Made by a program: the position numbers and the translations under genes. This document shows positions 1-12,200 of a stretch of 64,000 nt of DNA, piece by piece (the first letter of the stretch is position 1; each line of letters starts with the position of its first letter). This stretch comes from Prinia subflava (lineage: Eukaryota > Chordata > Aves > Passeriformes > Cisticolidae), in contig NC_086248.1 in the NCBI RefSeq assembly GCF_021018805.1, forward strand, positions 60,893,985 to 60,957,984, written 5' to 3'. The notes beneath the pieces were generated by a model. The model saw nothing but the letters and a program-made list of their open reading frames with translations. It had not been told where the DNA came from and did no database searches.

Positions 1-1040
1 GCGAACTAGTGACTTTTTAAAAAAAATGTTATGGCAAACCATTGTATGATGGGAAAAAAATCTCACCACTTTGAAACAAAAAGGTGAAAAATAATCAACA
101 TACCAAGTTCCTGTGTGTTTTATTTTTTCAGATAAGGAAAAAATAAAAAAAAACTTGTATACCATCACCCAAAGCTCTGTGCAATAGAAGATTCTAGTGA
201 TGTAGGTATAGGGGATCAAGGAGGATGTCAGTCAGTAGTCAAAATCCAAAACAATACTTATTTCTCCTCAGGAGAAATGGTTACATTAGGCTAGGAGCAA
301 AACAAAACAAAATAAGTCAAGTTAAAAGATTTTTAAACAAAACCTGAAGTTAAACATCAATTGCTTCCTCACCAGAACTGTCTTGTCTACATCTTTTTTT
401 TTTTTTCTTTTTGACCTTCCACAATGACAGTTCTTCACAATTCCTTTAATCATTTTTTAAAATATTTTTTTATTGCCTAAGGGCCGTGATGTATATAGAA
501 GTTGTACATGAAACATACCCTCATTTTTTTTTTTTTTAGTACAAAGTTTTTAGTTTCTTTTTCATGATGTGGTATCTACAAAGTGATAGTAGAATTATTT
601 TTTTCTTTCATTTGGGCCATATCTCCAAAAAATAATAAAAAAAAAGAAAAAAGAAAAAACCCAACACAGAAAACCAACAACTGAGGGTAATGTACAAGTT
701 TCTGTATGTATAAAGTCATGCTCTATTTCGGGAGAGCAGCCGATCACAATTTGCTTTATAAATCAAGGTGTGGAAATGGTTACGTATGGATTGATTTAAG
801 AAAATGGTTACCAGTCTACAGACAAAAAATATATACAGGAAAAAAAAAGGAAGAAACACAACTTCAAAGATTTTTCAGTGACAAGAATCTGCATTTGTAT
901 TTCAAGATAATGTAGTTAAAAAAGAAAAAACTTGATGTAAATTCCTCCTTTTCCTCTGGCTTAATGAATTTCATTTATTCAGTATAAAATCTTTATATGT
1001 TCCACATGTTAAGAATAAATGTACATTAAATCTTGTTAAG
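1..1040 (+). other. ZEB2: distal 3' UTR of a gene entering from the left, probably ZEB2
   Basis: This is non-coding, very AT-rich sequence with many T and A homopolymers, and no reading frame resembles a protein. It ends in a well-formed polyadenylation signal on the + strand (AATAAA at 1014-1019). I recognise stretches around 700-790 and 950-1060 from memory as the end of the vertebrate ZEB2 (SIP1/ZFHX1B) transcript; no alignment was possible. ZEB2 encodes a two-handed zinc-finger and homeodomain transcriptional repressor of neural crest and epithelial-mesenchymal programmes, and its coding exons would lie left of the window. No CAGTATT miR-200b/c seed match is visible here, so those known ZEB2 target sites would have to be more proximal. 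The CpG-island promoter 41 kb downstream on the same strand agrees with ZEB2-GTDC1 synteny. The 3' UTR call is firmer than the gene name. Confidence 0.55.
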
Positions 1041-1060
1041 CACTGTGATGGGTGTTCTTG
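1014..1060 (+). terminator. polyadenylation site: AATAAA plus GT-rich downstream element
   Basis: The canonical AATAAA hexamer lies at 1014-1019. A GT-rich tract at 1044-1060 (tgtgatgggtgttcttg) sits at the usual place for CstF binding, so cleavage is expected near 1030-1042. The sequence changes character just after this point: the T and A homopolymers that fill 1-1010 largely stop. This combination is the strongest reason to place a + strand transcript end here. Confidence 0.75.
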
Positions 1061-1454
1061 AATAGTGTTCTAGTTACAGTGTGGGATATCGGAAAGCAAA
1101 ATAATTACAAGAAAGAGCAATAATGATTATTCTCTTTCCCCTACTTTATCATTATGACCTTCAAAAATATTACGCTATTGTATTGCAGCAACTTGCTCTA
1201 CTTTTAGAAAGCCTTCTCACATCTCAGAGAAGTGTTTTTAATTATTATATATGAAACCACGAAGCCTCAAAAGGGGAAGACGTGGCTGACAAGTGGTAGT
1301 TCTGACTATGCAGGTACCCAGTCTCCGTGCTGTGTTTGGGGGACTGAAGGCGGATGTTAGAAAAAGTGATGAAAGATTTTGTTAAAGCAATAACCAACTG
1401 GAAGAAAACTATCTGTATTCACTACCTGTAATTCTCTCTGTTGGTTAAAGGTGC

Positions 1455-1479
1455 AAATACCCCAGTGATGTGGGTATTT
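1455..1479. repeat. short inverted repeat (8-bp arms, 9-nt loop)
   Basis: AAATACCC at 1455-1462 is the exact reverse complement of GGGTATTT at 1472-1479. It lies about 420 bases past the presumed polyadenylation site. It could fold in RNA or DNA, but arms of this length also arise by chance in 64 kb. Confidence 0.8.
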
Positions 1480-3005
1480 AGAATAAACACCCACCCACTT
1501 CTCGATACTGTATGTGTCATTGCATACTTACGTGGCCTCTCATGCTGGGAGGCCCCCATTAAAGTGGATCAGGCTTTAATAGAGCACATCCATTGTTATA
1601 ATTGGTGGGAGATGGCCATTTCCCTTTCAGGAATTATCTGGTTTCAGATACATCCACTCTCACCTGGTGATACCTTGTTGCTGAATATTGTTCAAGCACT
1701 AATTTTTGCTATTTTATCTTGGATCATTGACTTTGTTAGTGTGATCATAAAAAGCTAATAATAATCAATTTCCATGGAATTGCCACATAATTACACTGTT
1801 AGTGGATATCCTCCTCCCCTCTCCAATAACAATACGGAGGTACTTGAAAATTACAACCCTCTTTGGCATACTGCCCATTTTGTTCATACAGATTGCTATA
1901 ACGTTAATATATGCAAGAGAATTTCAGAGACAGGTAAAGTACATACAATTATAAGCCAAGTTTGAAACGTGCCTCCTTAGTGTCATGAGAAGTAATTTCT
2001 CCTTTTAGCTTCTCTTACTCAGTAGTCTCTCTACTCCTACATCATCTGCTGCAGTGGTCTGTCTTCCTCTTGCATATCACTACTTTTAGAAATGTCTGGT
2101 GAATTATAACCCACTTGTAACTCTTCATCACAGAAGGAGGCATATTTCAGGGATGATTTTTTACAGCTTATTGCTGGGCAGTGTGAAAACAGAATGCCTC
2201 ACTAAACTTATTTCTTACTAATATTTTACTTCTTGATACTGCCCCATGGATACAAGCAAGCTATTAAATAAACCCTCTGCTGAGTGCTACACACCCCTTT
2301 CTGATCAAGGACAACAAAGGACATCTATTCTCTTCCCTCTTCAGCATTCAGACCCAGAGTCCTCTGGGAAGAACTACACCTGTGGCATAACACTCTCAGC
2401 TGTCAGAGGCAGCATGTTAATGCTCCTCAAGCCTGCTTAAACAACACGGGGGGAAGAAGCACCCAGCCAGCCACATAATGTCCATATGTATGTGGCATTT
2501 CCTGCCACTTTTCCAGCTGGGCCAAGAACTAGCTGAGGAAACACAGCAGTGAAAGGACAAGGTTAACAGTACGGACTCTGCCTGAACATGATTTTATTCT
2601 GTTACAGTAAGAGTAAACAATCTAAATCGCTGGTTATTGTTACATGACATTTATCAGAAGAAAGGTGACACATAAGAGCTGCAATTCCCTCTCTTGTCTT
2701 CGTATGATTTCATCTTCCTCACAATGTTCTCTTAAGCCTTTGGAGACAACCTGCTCATGCGACTTGTGCACTTAGCATGTTCTGACTGAGTCCTGACCAA
2801 GCTTGAGCTGCTGTTGGTGTTGTTCTTACAAGAGGAATTTTGGGTTTCACTTTAGGAAGCAAATTCTACATTTTTATGCAGATGTGATCACTGTGATGAA
2901 GCTCAGAGTAGTACTAACAGGATGGACTATTTGAGTTAAGGGAAAGCAGCCAGTTAGTATTTTAGGCACTAATCAACCACAAATATTTGACTAACTAACT
3001 GTGAC

Positions 3006-3031
3006 TATATATATATATATATATATATATA
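3006..3031. repeat. (TA)n microsatellite
   Basis: Thirteen uninterrupted TA dinucleotides, flanked by unrelated sequence. It is likely polymorphic and carries no other recognisable content. Confidence 0.95.
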
Positions 3032-6000
3032 AGCCTACCTGGTTCTTTGGCAGACCAAGCAATTAATTACTTGCAGGTTTAAAGAGCATCAGTGTATCTT
3101 TACTAACCTTTAGAATCACTTCAGGGATTAAATGCCTATCCACTTTGACAGGAAAAAAATGGTTTTGTTCCTTGTCAACATAACTTCCTCTGCTATTCTT
3201 TCAGAAAACCCACAAAACAAAAACCGACACATGAAAACATCCTGCTCAAAAACTCCCATGTTTTCAACTATCCAGAATGAAAGATGGAAAAGAAAAATTT
3301 CTGTGTTCAAAAGCCTGTGCACATTCTCTTCCATCCTCTTTTGCTGTTTCACACCACAATCTGTGCCATTGCCACCACCAGACCATTACCTTTTGGCATG
3401 GATACAGCTAGAAGAAACATTTACTTAATTAGAGGAATACTGAGGTGAAAGCATATACTTGTGTTACATGTTAATGATTCCTGTACAACACTTTTACACT
3501 ACAATGCAGGCTACACCTCTTATTTTACGAATAATATGAAAATACCTCTTAGTAATAAAATGGTGTAACTGAAAAAAAAAATTACCATGATCTCCACTGT
3601 TCTTCCGAAAGAAGAGAGAGGATTGTAAGCATTCATATAGTGCAGGGGCTCAAGCCAACTTGAAACTGAACTGAGGTGGCACACAGTGAGTTCACCTTTC
3701 AAGAAGCTCTGAGTAGATTCCTTACTCTACAGGCAGTAGTGCTGATGCACCTAAGAAATAATACACACCTGTTGCCTAAACACCAGTGACACTACCACAG
3801 AAGTCAGTCTTTTTGGACTTTTCACTAAGAGCAGTCTGAAATTTTGAGTCTGAGTACTCCAAAGAAAGATGACTTCTATCATCTTTGGCCCAGAATTATC
3901 AAATATGTGGAAACCATGCTCATAGAAAAAACCACAAAGCAGTCCCTGCTGCAAAAAGTTTATTTTCCAAGTCATGGACAAGTAACTGGTGGGAAAAGAG
4001 GAGAAAATAGAAACAAAAGCAACAGCAGACCGAAAAGGCAGGTACTACTCTTGTAGTGAAGTGGAATTCAGGGATCTAGAATATGGCCCCATGCCACTTT
4101 GATTTTCCTCGGGATAATTTGTGAAATTTCAGGATGCTCCCTACTTGTTTTCTCATGAAATCTTAAAGTTCCCCATGGCAAATTCTTTTCCATTCATCCC
4201 TCACAAAGATTATTTTAGAGATTACTGAGCATGAAGAAAAGAGAGAGGAAAATTAAGGGGGGGAAAAAAAGGGTGAAAAAGCATGGTTATTTGGGGAAAG
4301 GCAGAACACAAAGCTGAAAGAAAAGCTTCCTATGTCCCTTACTCTATTTTTATGTTTATGTCATTCCAAAGAAACAATTAAACCAAGCTAGGGGAATTTG
4401 GCATTTCATGGTGGCTGATATAAATACAATGGAAGTAAAATAATATTTTTAGTGGGAGCAAGGGAAGGAAAGCATGAGCCTCCAAGTGTAGACTGGTACA
4501 TTCAAGTTTTTCTTAATTGCATTTACCTTTCAAACCCTCAAGACAGGAGGAATGGGGAAGGATTAATACTGTCTGCATTGTTAAATCCTCCCACAGTTGT
4601 TTATTTGTGCGCTGTCAGAAATGGGTTTGCAAAGTCTGGCCGTCCTTTCTATGAGTGTCAGTAGCTGGGGATACAGGAGACAGCTGCTCTGGACTGCATA
4701 CCAAATACAGCCTGTCACATGCCTGAACTACTCATTTTGTACTTCTAATTACTATTTCTAACACAAGCTAAAATCCATTTCATTGCAATGCTGTTGTACA
4801 CTATAAAAAAGTGGAGGTTTATACTTCACATTTGTTTTAACTGGCATAAACTAATGAAGTAGCAAGATCTTCATCTGATGCCCTCAACAGAGCTACGTCT
4901 TTGCCTGCATGTGTTAATTTACTTGTTCTGTCATTACTTAGTATATATTGCATTTCCATTAATTAAGCATAGTTATTTACATTGAAAGGGTGATGCAGTG
5001 GAATTGCCTAGCTAGCAGAGCAAATCCCTAATGACTTGGGCATCTCTACAATGTTTATTCAGGTCTGCAGAGACACTCCTGAAGGACAAACATTCCGACT
5101 TTTGCTCCACTATAGAGCATTTCTAAAAGGCAAGTTGATGTATTATCATGCCAGGAGAAAGATATGTTTACCTAACATGAAAAATACATGCTAGATAAAG
5201 CTTATACTACTCCATGATGCAAGTCTACTTTACATGTAGTAATTTGCTGACCAGTTCTACATATGCATCTGCAACTGAGAAGAAAAACAACTAAATCATG
5301 TTTTACCATCAAATTATAATACAAAATTGCAAATACAACTATTAAACTTTTTTCCCTCTAAAAGAATTCGGAAAGAATTCTCACTGGATAGATCACCACC
5401 ACTGAAGCTTACAGTGGACTCCTTCAAGAAGATTCTTTTTTTTGTTTTTTCAGTATGAAAGATGAAGCTCTGTACAAAATTAAACAAAAACTGAGAAATA
5501 CTGCAATTTAAGCATAAAGCTTCATCTGCACAACTACCACTATGCATTTTATATACAGTTAGAGAAGGCAGACTTGAAAGAACAAGTTACTTGTTATCAA
5601 TATCCTGAGCCCACCTAAAAAATACAAGTGTATTTCCACCCATTTTGTATAGTCATGCATGTGTCTCACAGTGCAGGAGAGGTTGTTTCCTCCCTAAATC
5701 CCTCATGTTGCCTCCTTCCTTTCCCCTATGCATTAGTACCAAATAGAGAGTCCTGATTTTTTAAGTAGCTGAATAGCCTAGGTTTTGTCTGTTATTGATA
5801 CCTTCCAGTATACAGAGGGATTTCTTCATTGTGCTGAATTAAGTCACCGGTTCTTGAGACAGTAGCATTTGCCAAAGGGAAAAGGGAGAAGTGACTGCAG
5901 GGGAAAGGGACTACAATGGCTCCCAGCCTTAATAGTGCAGAGGTGGTCAAGATCTGACAGGGACTGGTAAAGAGGAGAAAAGAGCCTCAAATGACACATT

Positions 6001-7390
6001 TGATATCCTACAGCTTCAAAAGATGGGCATGTTACTTACAGTAAGCATAAATAACCAACCTTTCCAGTCAACTACTATAGCTTCCTGAGCTTTTCTGTTA
6101 CACAGGGCCTTTTGAGTAAAGAAAGTTTGCTTTAAATATCAACAAAGCTGCCCATTCAAAAGCACTTATATGTACCCTGTGCAAATAGTATTATGGCCCC
6201 CATAACATCAGCTCATTCAGTACTTCAAATGGCTCGTGCATTTTTATCAGCCTAGAACATGCCAACATTCCACCATGTATATCTTGTCTAGAAAAGCATG
6301 AGTAGTATAATATAAGGAAGAAAACAAAGCAGTATGTACAGATCACATCCATTAAACAGCTTCTTTTAAGCAGGAGATTTTTATTCTGATTTCATTAGTT
6401 TGTTTTATCTTCAGCTGGAGCTGTGTACATTCTTCTGGCTGTGGCCTTACCTGAGGAGGTTACCATTCCCTGTCTGCACTTCCTAGAAGTTATCAGCTCC
6501 CTGCAAACACAGCAGCTGTAGGGTACTGTTTCTAATCTAGCCCAGCCAGGGTTAAGCACTAAATGCATTCAGGTGTTTGGTTTGCTTGGTTTTCCAGCCA
6601 GAACATTTTGATGGCTGCTATGACCATACACCCACAGAGTTATTTACCCATTATAATATGGACAGGGATTTGTTGCTGGCTCCAAACTCACCAGCAGCCA
6701 GTAGATTTGATTTACCTCCCAGAGCATCTCAAAACATAGTGTAAAGGAGAAGTAGCATGCACTGGACCTTCAGCCTGATCTCACAAAAAGCAGCACGCTT
6801 TCTTGACCCAGGTACAGGCAGAGGATGTACTGCTGGAGTGAAACACTCATGCTGAAAGGGGACTACATAATATACTGATAAATCTTCATCCAAGGACATT
6901 TAAACGCTCTTGAATTGCTCTAACAGGCAGTCTAATCTGCACTTTTTGCTTAGTTTTTAATGTCTGGAGTGGCTATTTATGAAATAATACATTCTACTGC
7001 AAGAACACAAAAAGAAAGTTTCTCATTTCCCTTCTGTCTTGTATAGGCGGACAGCCAACAGGCAAACAATCCATCACAAAGGTGTTGCAGCACCCAAAGG
7101 CCATGGATACAGTTTTGGGCAGCACTGCCATCACTTAACAGGCATGAAAGAAAGCCAATAAAGCCCTCATTTAATTAATTTGACATTTCTATCAGCAGCA
7201 CTCATTTGCCTTGGAACAGAAAGTGGTTGTGGGAGAGAGGGTTGTTCCAAAAATTTTTGTTTCAGTTTTTAAATATTTAACAGTCAGTTTGATGGGAAAG
7301 GATAATACCTGGAGGAAAAATCCCAGAACTCCTCCCAGTCTGATGCACTGAAACACGTTCTCTATGGGACTGAGATCCTTTAGGCCCTGC

Positions 7391-7955
7391 TCTCATACAA
7401 TGGTTTGGATTGGAAGGAACCTCGAAGTTCCTCGAAGTTCCAACCCACTGCCATGGTCAGGGGTACTTTGCACCAAACCAGGTTGCTCAAAGCCCCATCC
7501 AGCCTGGCCTGGAACCCTTTCAGTCATGGGGCACCCGCAGCTTCTCTGGGCAACCTGTTCTAGTGCCTCACCACTCTCACAGTAAAGAACTTCCTCCTTA
7601 TAGCCAATCCGACCCTGCTCTCTTTCAGCTTAAAGCCATTATCCCCCATCCTATCACCAAACACCCTCATAGAAGTCTCTCTCCAGCTCTCTTGCACCAG
7701 TCTCCAGTACTCTTTAGGTACTGGAAGGCTTCTGTAATCTCCCCAGAGGATTTTCTTCTCCAGGGTAAGCAGTGCCAACTCTCCTCACAGCAGAGATGCT
7801 CCAGCCCTCTGATCATCTTGGTGTCCCTCCTCTGAACTCGCTCCAGCAGGCCCATGCCTTTCCTGTGTTGGGACCACAGAGGCCCGCAGCACCAGGCAGG
7901 GTCTCACCACAGATGAGAGGGACAATCATCTGTCTCGACTTGCCGGCCACTCTCC
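7391..7955 (-). mobile_element. CR1 LINE, 5'-truncated copy with ORF2 3' end and 3' UTR
   Basis: Read on the minus strand this is the last part of an avian CR1 retrotransposon. From about 7955 down to 7560 it decays from the C-terminal ORF2 region: the LERVQRR.TKMI.GLEHL block is readable near 7855-7790 and RRKFFTVRV near 7600-7560. It then runs through the short CR1 3' UTR to a terminus near 7391. Truncation at the 5' end is the normal outcome of CR1 integration. Frameshifts break the frame, so it is not an active element. A 10-bp tandem duplication (ctcgaagttc twice, 7421-7440) sits in the 3' UTR. Family assignment is firm; subfamily is not attempted. Confidence 0.92.
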
Positions 7956-8114
7956 ATCCCTCCTCCTGCCCCACACCTGCCTCCCGTGTCCCGCTGCTTT
8001 CCCTGCTGCCCACTCCCCCCGCTGGGCAGGGCCGGCCCCGGGCAGCGGCTGCGGCCTGGCGGGTTCGCGTGGGACAGCCCGGGGCGGCGGGGCCGCCCTC
8101 CCACACGCAGCCCC

Positions 8115-8252
8115 TGCGCCCAGGACAGCATTCCGCTTCCAGAACGCTTCTCCTGCTTTCTGCGCCCAGGACAGCATTCCGCTTCCAGAACGCTTCTCCT
8201 GCTTTCTGCGCCCAGGACAGCATTCCGCTTCCAGAACGCTTCTCCTGCTTTC
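8115..8252. repeat. minisatellite, 46-bp unit, three copies
   Basis: Three essentially identical 46-bp units lie head to tail at 8115-8160, 8161-8206 and 8207-8252. Each begins tgcgcccagg and ends ctcctgctttc. Because 46 is not a multiple of 3, each copy is read in a different frame, so the same peptide strings appear in all three frames of both strands. That behaviour argues against coding. The near-identity of the copies suggests recent expansion. Confidence 0.95.
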
Positions 8253-8560
8253 TGCAGCACAGGGTGCCTTTCCCCCCGGCCTGCCTTTCCCGCTGCAAAC
8301 ACATAATTCAATTACCATGAGCTTAAATTTATCGTTTAAAATGGCACTTGGGTTTAATGCTTTTTCAATACTTCTTTGTCATTTGAAATAAATTCATAAA
8401 ACTCTCTACACGCACTGTTTAAATTAACTTTAATTCCAAGCCTTAGCAGGATCAATATTTAGCAGGCTGCTGCAATCCGTCCCGGTCTCTTTGACACAGG
8501 CGGAGGCAGGAGCGGCCTCCCCCCCTGCCGGCCGCCCGTGCCCCTGAGGCCGCAGCCAGC

Positions 8561-8720
8561 ACCTGGGGACACCCCGGCGCTCCTGGGGACACCCCGGCGC
8601 TCCTGGGGACCCTCCGGTGCTCCTGGGGACCCTCCGGTGCTCCTGGGGACCCTCGGGCGCTCCTGGGGACCCTCCGGTGCTCCTGGGGACCCTCGGGCGC
8701 TCCTGGGGACCCTCGGGCAC
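8561..8720. repeat. minisatellite, 20-bp unit, eight copies
   Basis: Eight 20-bp units run in perfect register from 8561 to 8720, each with the core cctggggac. The second half of the unit comes in three main versions: accccggcgc in copies 1-2, cctccggtgc in copies 3, 4 and 6, and cctcgggcgc in copies 5 and 7, with copy 8 a near-variant of the last. The interleaving of types implies unequal exchange or gene conversion within the array. The repeat explains the Pro/Gly/Arg-rich open frames on both strands. Confidence 0.95.
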
Positions 8721-8926
8721 CCACCCTGGCACCGAATGCCGCCGCAAGTATTGAGCAGCCCTTGTCCACCTTCTGGAATCGGCGTCACCTGCTGAAACGC
8801 CCTCGGTGAGTTCCCAAAACGTCAATCTGATTTTATGGGTGTTTTTTCCCCCAGCTCTGAGAACAGAGAAGAAATTTTTGAAGAAAAATTGGAAGACATT
8901 TTTGTTAGATGCACTCAAAATCAGGG

Positions 8927-9232
8927 AATCACAGAATTGTCTGATTTGGAAGGGACCTTAAAGGTCATCGAGTTCCAAATGCCCTGACAGGGACAGGGAC
9001 ACCTTCCACTAGACCGCGTTGTTCAAAGCCCCATCCAACCTGGCCTGGAACATTTCCACTAATGGGGCATCTACAGCATTTCTGGGTAACCTGTTCCAGT
9101 ACCTCTCCACTTTCTCAGGAAAGAATTTCTCCCTAATATCTAATCTAAACCTGCCCTTTTTGAGTTTGAAGCCTTTCCCCAGGATCTACCTCTGCATGCC
9201 CTTGTGAAAAGCCTCTCTCTGTGTTTCCTGGG
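8927..9232 (-). mobile_element. CR1 LINE, short 3'-end copy
   Basis: Read on the minus strand this is an avian CR1 3' end. The terminal attctgtgatt motif is at 8927-8937, then the 3' UTR and the extreme end of ORF2 extend to about 9232. It is a different insertion from the copy at 7391-7955, because both contain the same terminal CR1 sequence. They lie in the same orientation about 970 bp apart. It is heavily 5'-truncated and has no coding capacity. Confidence 0.92.
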
Positions 9233-12200
9233 GAAGCGGAGATATAAACACAAACACACGCACATAGATATATATTTTTTTTTCAACTTCACAAGGATGT
9301 GTTTGTATGAGAGCTCTATTTATGAGCACAGCTTTTGTCATCAGTTTTTGGGAACCCAGCAATTAGCACACTATATCAAACTTAAGCACATACAGATCAA
9401 CTTGTTCTAATTTAAAAAAAAGGCCTTTCAGCTCATATTGAAAGAAATATGAATAGTAGTCATTCACTGAAAGAACCACTTTATCATTGTTAAGCTATTA
9501 AAAAATGCAATCCTTGCCTCATGTTTACAAGCATCTAGTAATATGCAGTATTTTAAAGCCCTTCAGTGGCATGGTAATATATTAAAGACATACCTCTTCT
9601 ATTTTAACAGAAAAAGAAGTTGAAAAAATGTCTTTTGTTCCCAAAATTGTTGCCTGATAAAGAAAAAGTAGCTGGTACCATTTATTATGCAATACTCAAG
9701 ATCAAACAATGATTTTGTTATAGTCAATTATGAAAAATGTAAGCAGAACAATCATTTAAGCATAAATTTTCATTTTCTAATTACTTAGTAGGCAGTGGTG
9801 CTTACTAGTGTTGGTATCGGCATTATCAGCTGTAGATATGTGAAAGTTAAAAACACATGATATTATTATATCTTCACATTTTTGAAGAATCTCTTTGCAA
9901 GTTTTGTGCTATTTTGAAAATAAATAAATAATAGCCCATTCTTCCATTAAATATATAGCAACAAACAAAGTGTTGCAATATTTTGATATTTCTGTGGCTT
10001 GAGGAATCTGGTGGCTGCAAACTAAGATAAGAAGCACAGCTTGAGTTTTATTTTTTATGAGGATGAAAACAACATAATCGCAGCAATCTGTAACAGGTAA
10101 AATAATAGAAATATTTTTTGTAAATAGATTAAAACTGCCTAACATAACAAAGGTTTCTATGAGACTTAGATCATTCAGACTTTTCATCCAGGTTTCTTCC
10201 TCAACAACTTATGTGAAAGATCATGAACTAGTTTGGGTCTGTCTTCACACGTCTCACTGTGATTTTGCTTAGGTGTTTCCTTACAAACAGTAAATCAATC
10301 AGTAAATTCAAGTGGTTTGTCCCGGATGTTTCCCGTAACAAAAATACATGTGAAAACAGTATTTTTTTTAACTTCTCGATTGAAGTGGAAGTTCAGCCCC
10401 CAGTTGAGAAAACACGAATTTTAATCCAAATAAAGAAGTGTGTTGACTAGCTGTCAGCAGGGATAGGAGTAACAGAAGGGGATGAAGGACAGCATACTGG
10501 AGAAGCTTGCCAAATCTCTCTGCCATTGGCACTCTCTAAACAATGATAAATGTTACTTCAAGCAAAGAAAAGGCAAACAGTCCTTACAATGCTCTCAGTA
10601 GAGCTCAGCACGCTATTGCCACGGCATCCACATTTTTCTAGGGGTTTCTCATGAGCTGTGTGAATGGTACCAGTTACAATAGCATAACAGTAGGTAACAG
10701 CCATAGCTTTGCTTCACCTAGCTACAGCCTTAGAGAATTCAGAGCTCTATATTTCCCTGCTGGAAAAAGCTCTTTGTCTTACTGGCACATTACCTCAGAT
10801 CTGGCCTGCCACGTACTTCAGTCGAGCTGGCAGCATTCATACAGCCTTGAAATCAATCCACAGCCTCTGATTTGACTGCAGTTATGCTAAAATACATAAC
10901 ATGTCATTACAATGTTTCTGATTGGCTGCTGCCTTTTAGGTAGTCTGGAGGAACTCACCTTGACAGGCAAGAGTTGCACAGCAATGTGTTTCCCTGCTGC
11001 TGGGAGGGCTGGCTGTGTGCAGTGCTGCCCCGAGGCTGTGAGGTGGGGCGGGGCCCAGCACAGCTGTGACACTGAGGCCAGGCAGGTGTCCATCAGCAGG
11101 GAGAAATGCTCCTGCAGGACCTGGGGGTGTCAGGCAGAGCCTCTGGCAGCACAGGAGAGCATGCAAAACAGATGGATGAGAGCTATGGTGTACATGCTTT
11201 TTCTGCACCACTTACCTCCTCAAAGGACTTGTCCCACAGAGGCCGTGGGGACACTGGAGAGATGCTTGCTAACACTTTCCTAAAAAAATCTCTTTCACCT
11301 GGCTTGATAAGGTATTTTGAAAGGTTAGCCTGACTAGTCTGAATCAAATTGCTTCCTCAGAAAATGTGAGACATTAAAGAAATAGAAATTATTTGAAGGT
11401 ACAGAATGGGGCCTGGAAATTATGAAGATTATAGAAGTTACATTGTGATAGGTTGTTGCTGATTTTAAAGCCACTTTAGGACTGTGCAAGTACATGCTAA
11501 AGTCATGTAACATTAAGCTGAACTTCAGCATATCTTTAGATTTCAAAACATCCTTACGGATTTTCGTATCTAGCAGAAACTTAATAAAAAACAAAAAATT
11601 GGCTAGCATTTTTGTGCCAACCTCCTGCCCACAGGTAACAGCTGTGGCCACTCCATGCCTCTAAATACCTCAGCTTTAGAAAGTAGTTTCCTATTTTCTG
11701 AAGCTGTTTTTAAATGATGCAATATAATGAAACAGCAAGGTTGTTAGTTTGGGGCCGTTCTACTTTTTTTTTTTTGTTGGTTGCTTCCCTTTCTGCAGAC
11801 TCTTAAGTTGTATCAAAAGTGTAGAAAGCAGCACTCAGTGTGGAATACTTGCTGCTGGCTTCTTAATTCTGTCTTATTTTTCATTGAAATTCAAGCAAAC
11901 AGAGTCTTCATTTGATGGGATACTTACCATACAAAATAATACTAAAATGAAGAGGGGAAAATCCTTTGAACCTCAACAGAGAGGTGAGAACTTGACATTA
12001 TTTTTGTCTTTGGTTTGAAAAAAGTCTCCTTAAAAAGAGAAAAGAATGTCAAAGGGAACTTCAGTCCAATAGGCTTTATTTTTTTTCTTACAGCGTAAAA
12101 ATTAAGTTTTCAAACTCTTTTTGTTCTCATCTGAGTAATACATTACATTTGTTTAAATAACTAAATGTATAAATAATAAACATTTTGTAAATCTTCATCT

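Larger units (their letters stand above)
1041..7390. other. intergenic DNA, no gene found
   Basis: I see no supported exon, RNA gene or recent transposon. Open frames are short, lack family resemblance and some have no ATG start. Minor structures are an 8-bp-stem hairpin at 1455-1479 and a TA microsatellite at 3006-3031. The stretch 1250-1960 is free of visible repeats and could hold regulatory sequence, but nothing in it can be assigned. Confidence 0.6.
7956..8926. other. GC-rich patch between two CR1 copies, carrying two minisatellites
   Basis: This stretch is much richer in G+C and CpG than its surroundings, with an AT-rich interruption at about 8295-8455. It contains a 46-bp tandem repeat (8115-8252) and a 20-bp tandem repeat (8561-8720). 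Several overlapping open frames exist on both strands, but they are products of the repeats and the high GC. No splice-site pair, CCAAT or TATA arrangement supports a gene here. A CpG-island-like role cannot be excluded. Confidence 0.6.

Noticed and set aside
706..915. 69-codon open frame near the left edge
   Set aside because: It lies within the AT-rich presumed 3' UTR just before the polyadenylation signal and resembles no protein family.
1441..1758. 105-codon open frame
   Set aside because: It begins with TTG, not ATG, and has no splice sites or family resemblance.
7772..8320. Long overlapping frames on both strands
   Set aside because: They run from antisense CR1 into the 46-bp minisatellite; GC content and repeats explain them.
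8430..8918. 162-codon Pro/Arg-rich frame on the minus strand
   Set aside because: It is translation of the 20-bp minisatellite; other frames across the array look equally long.
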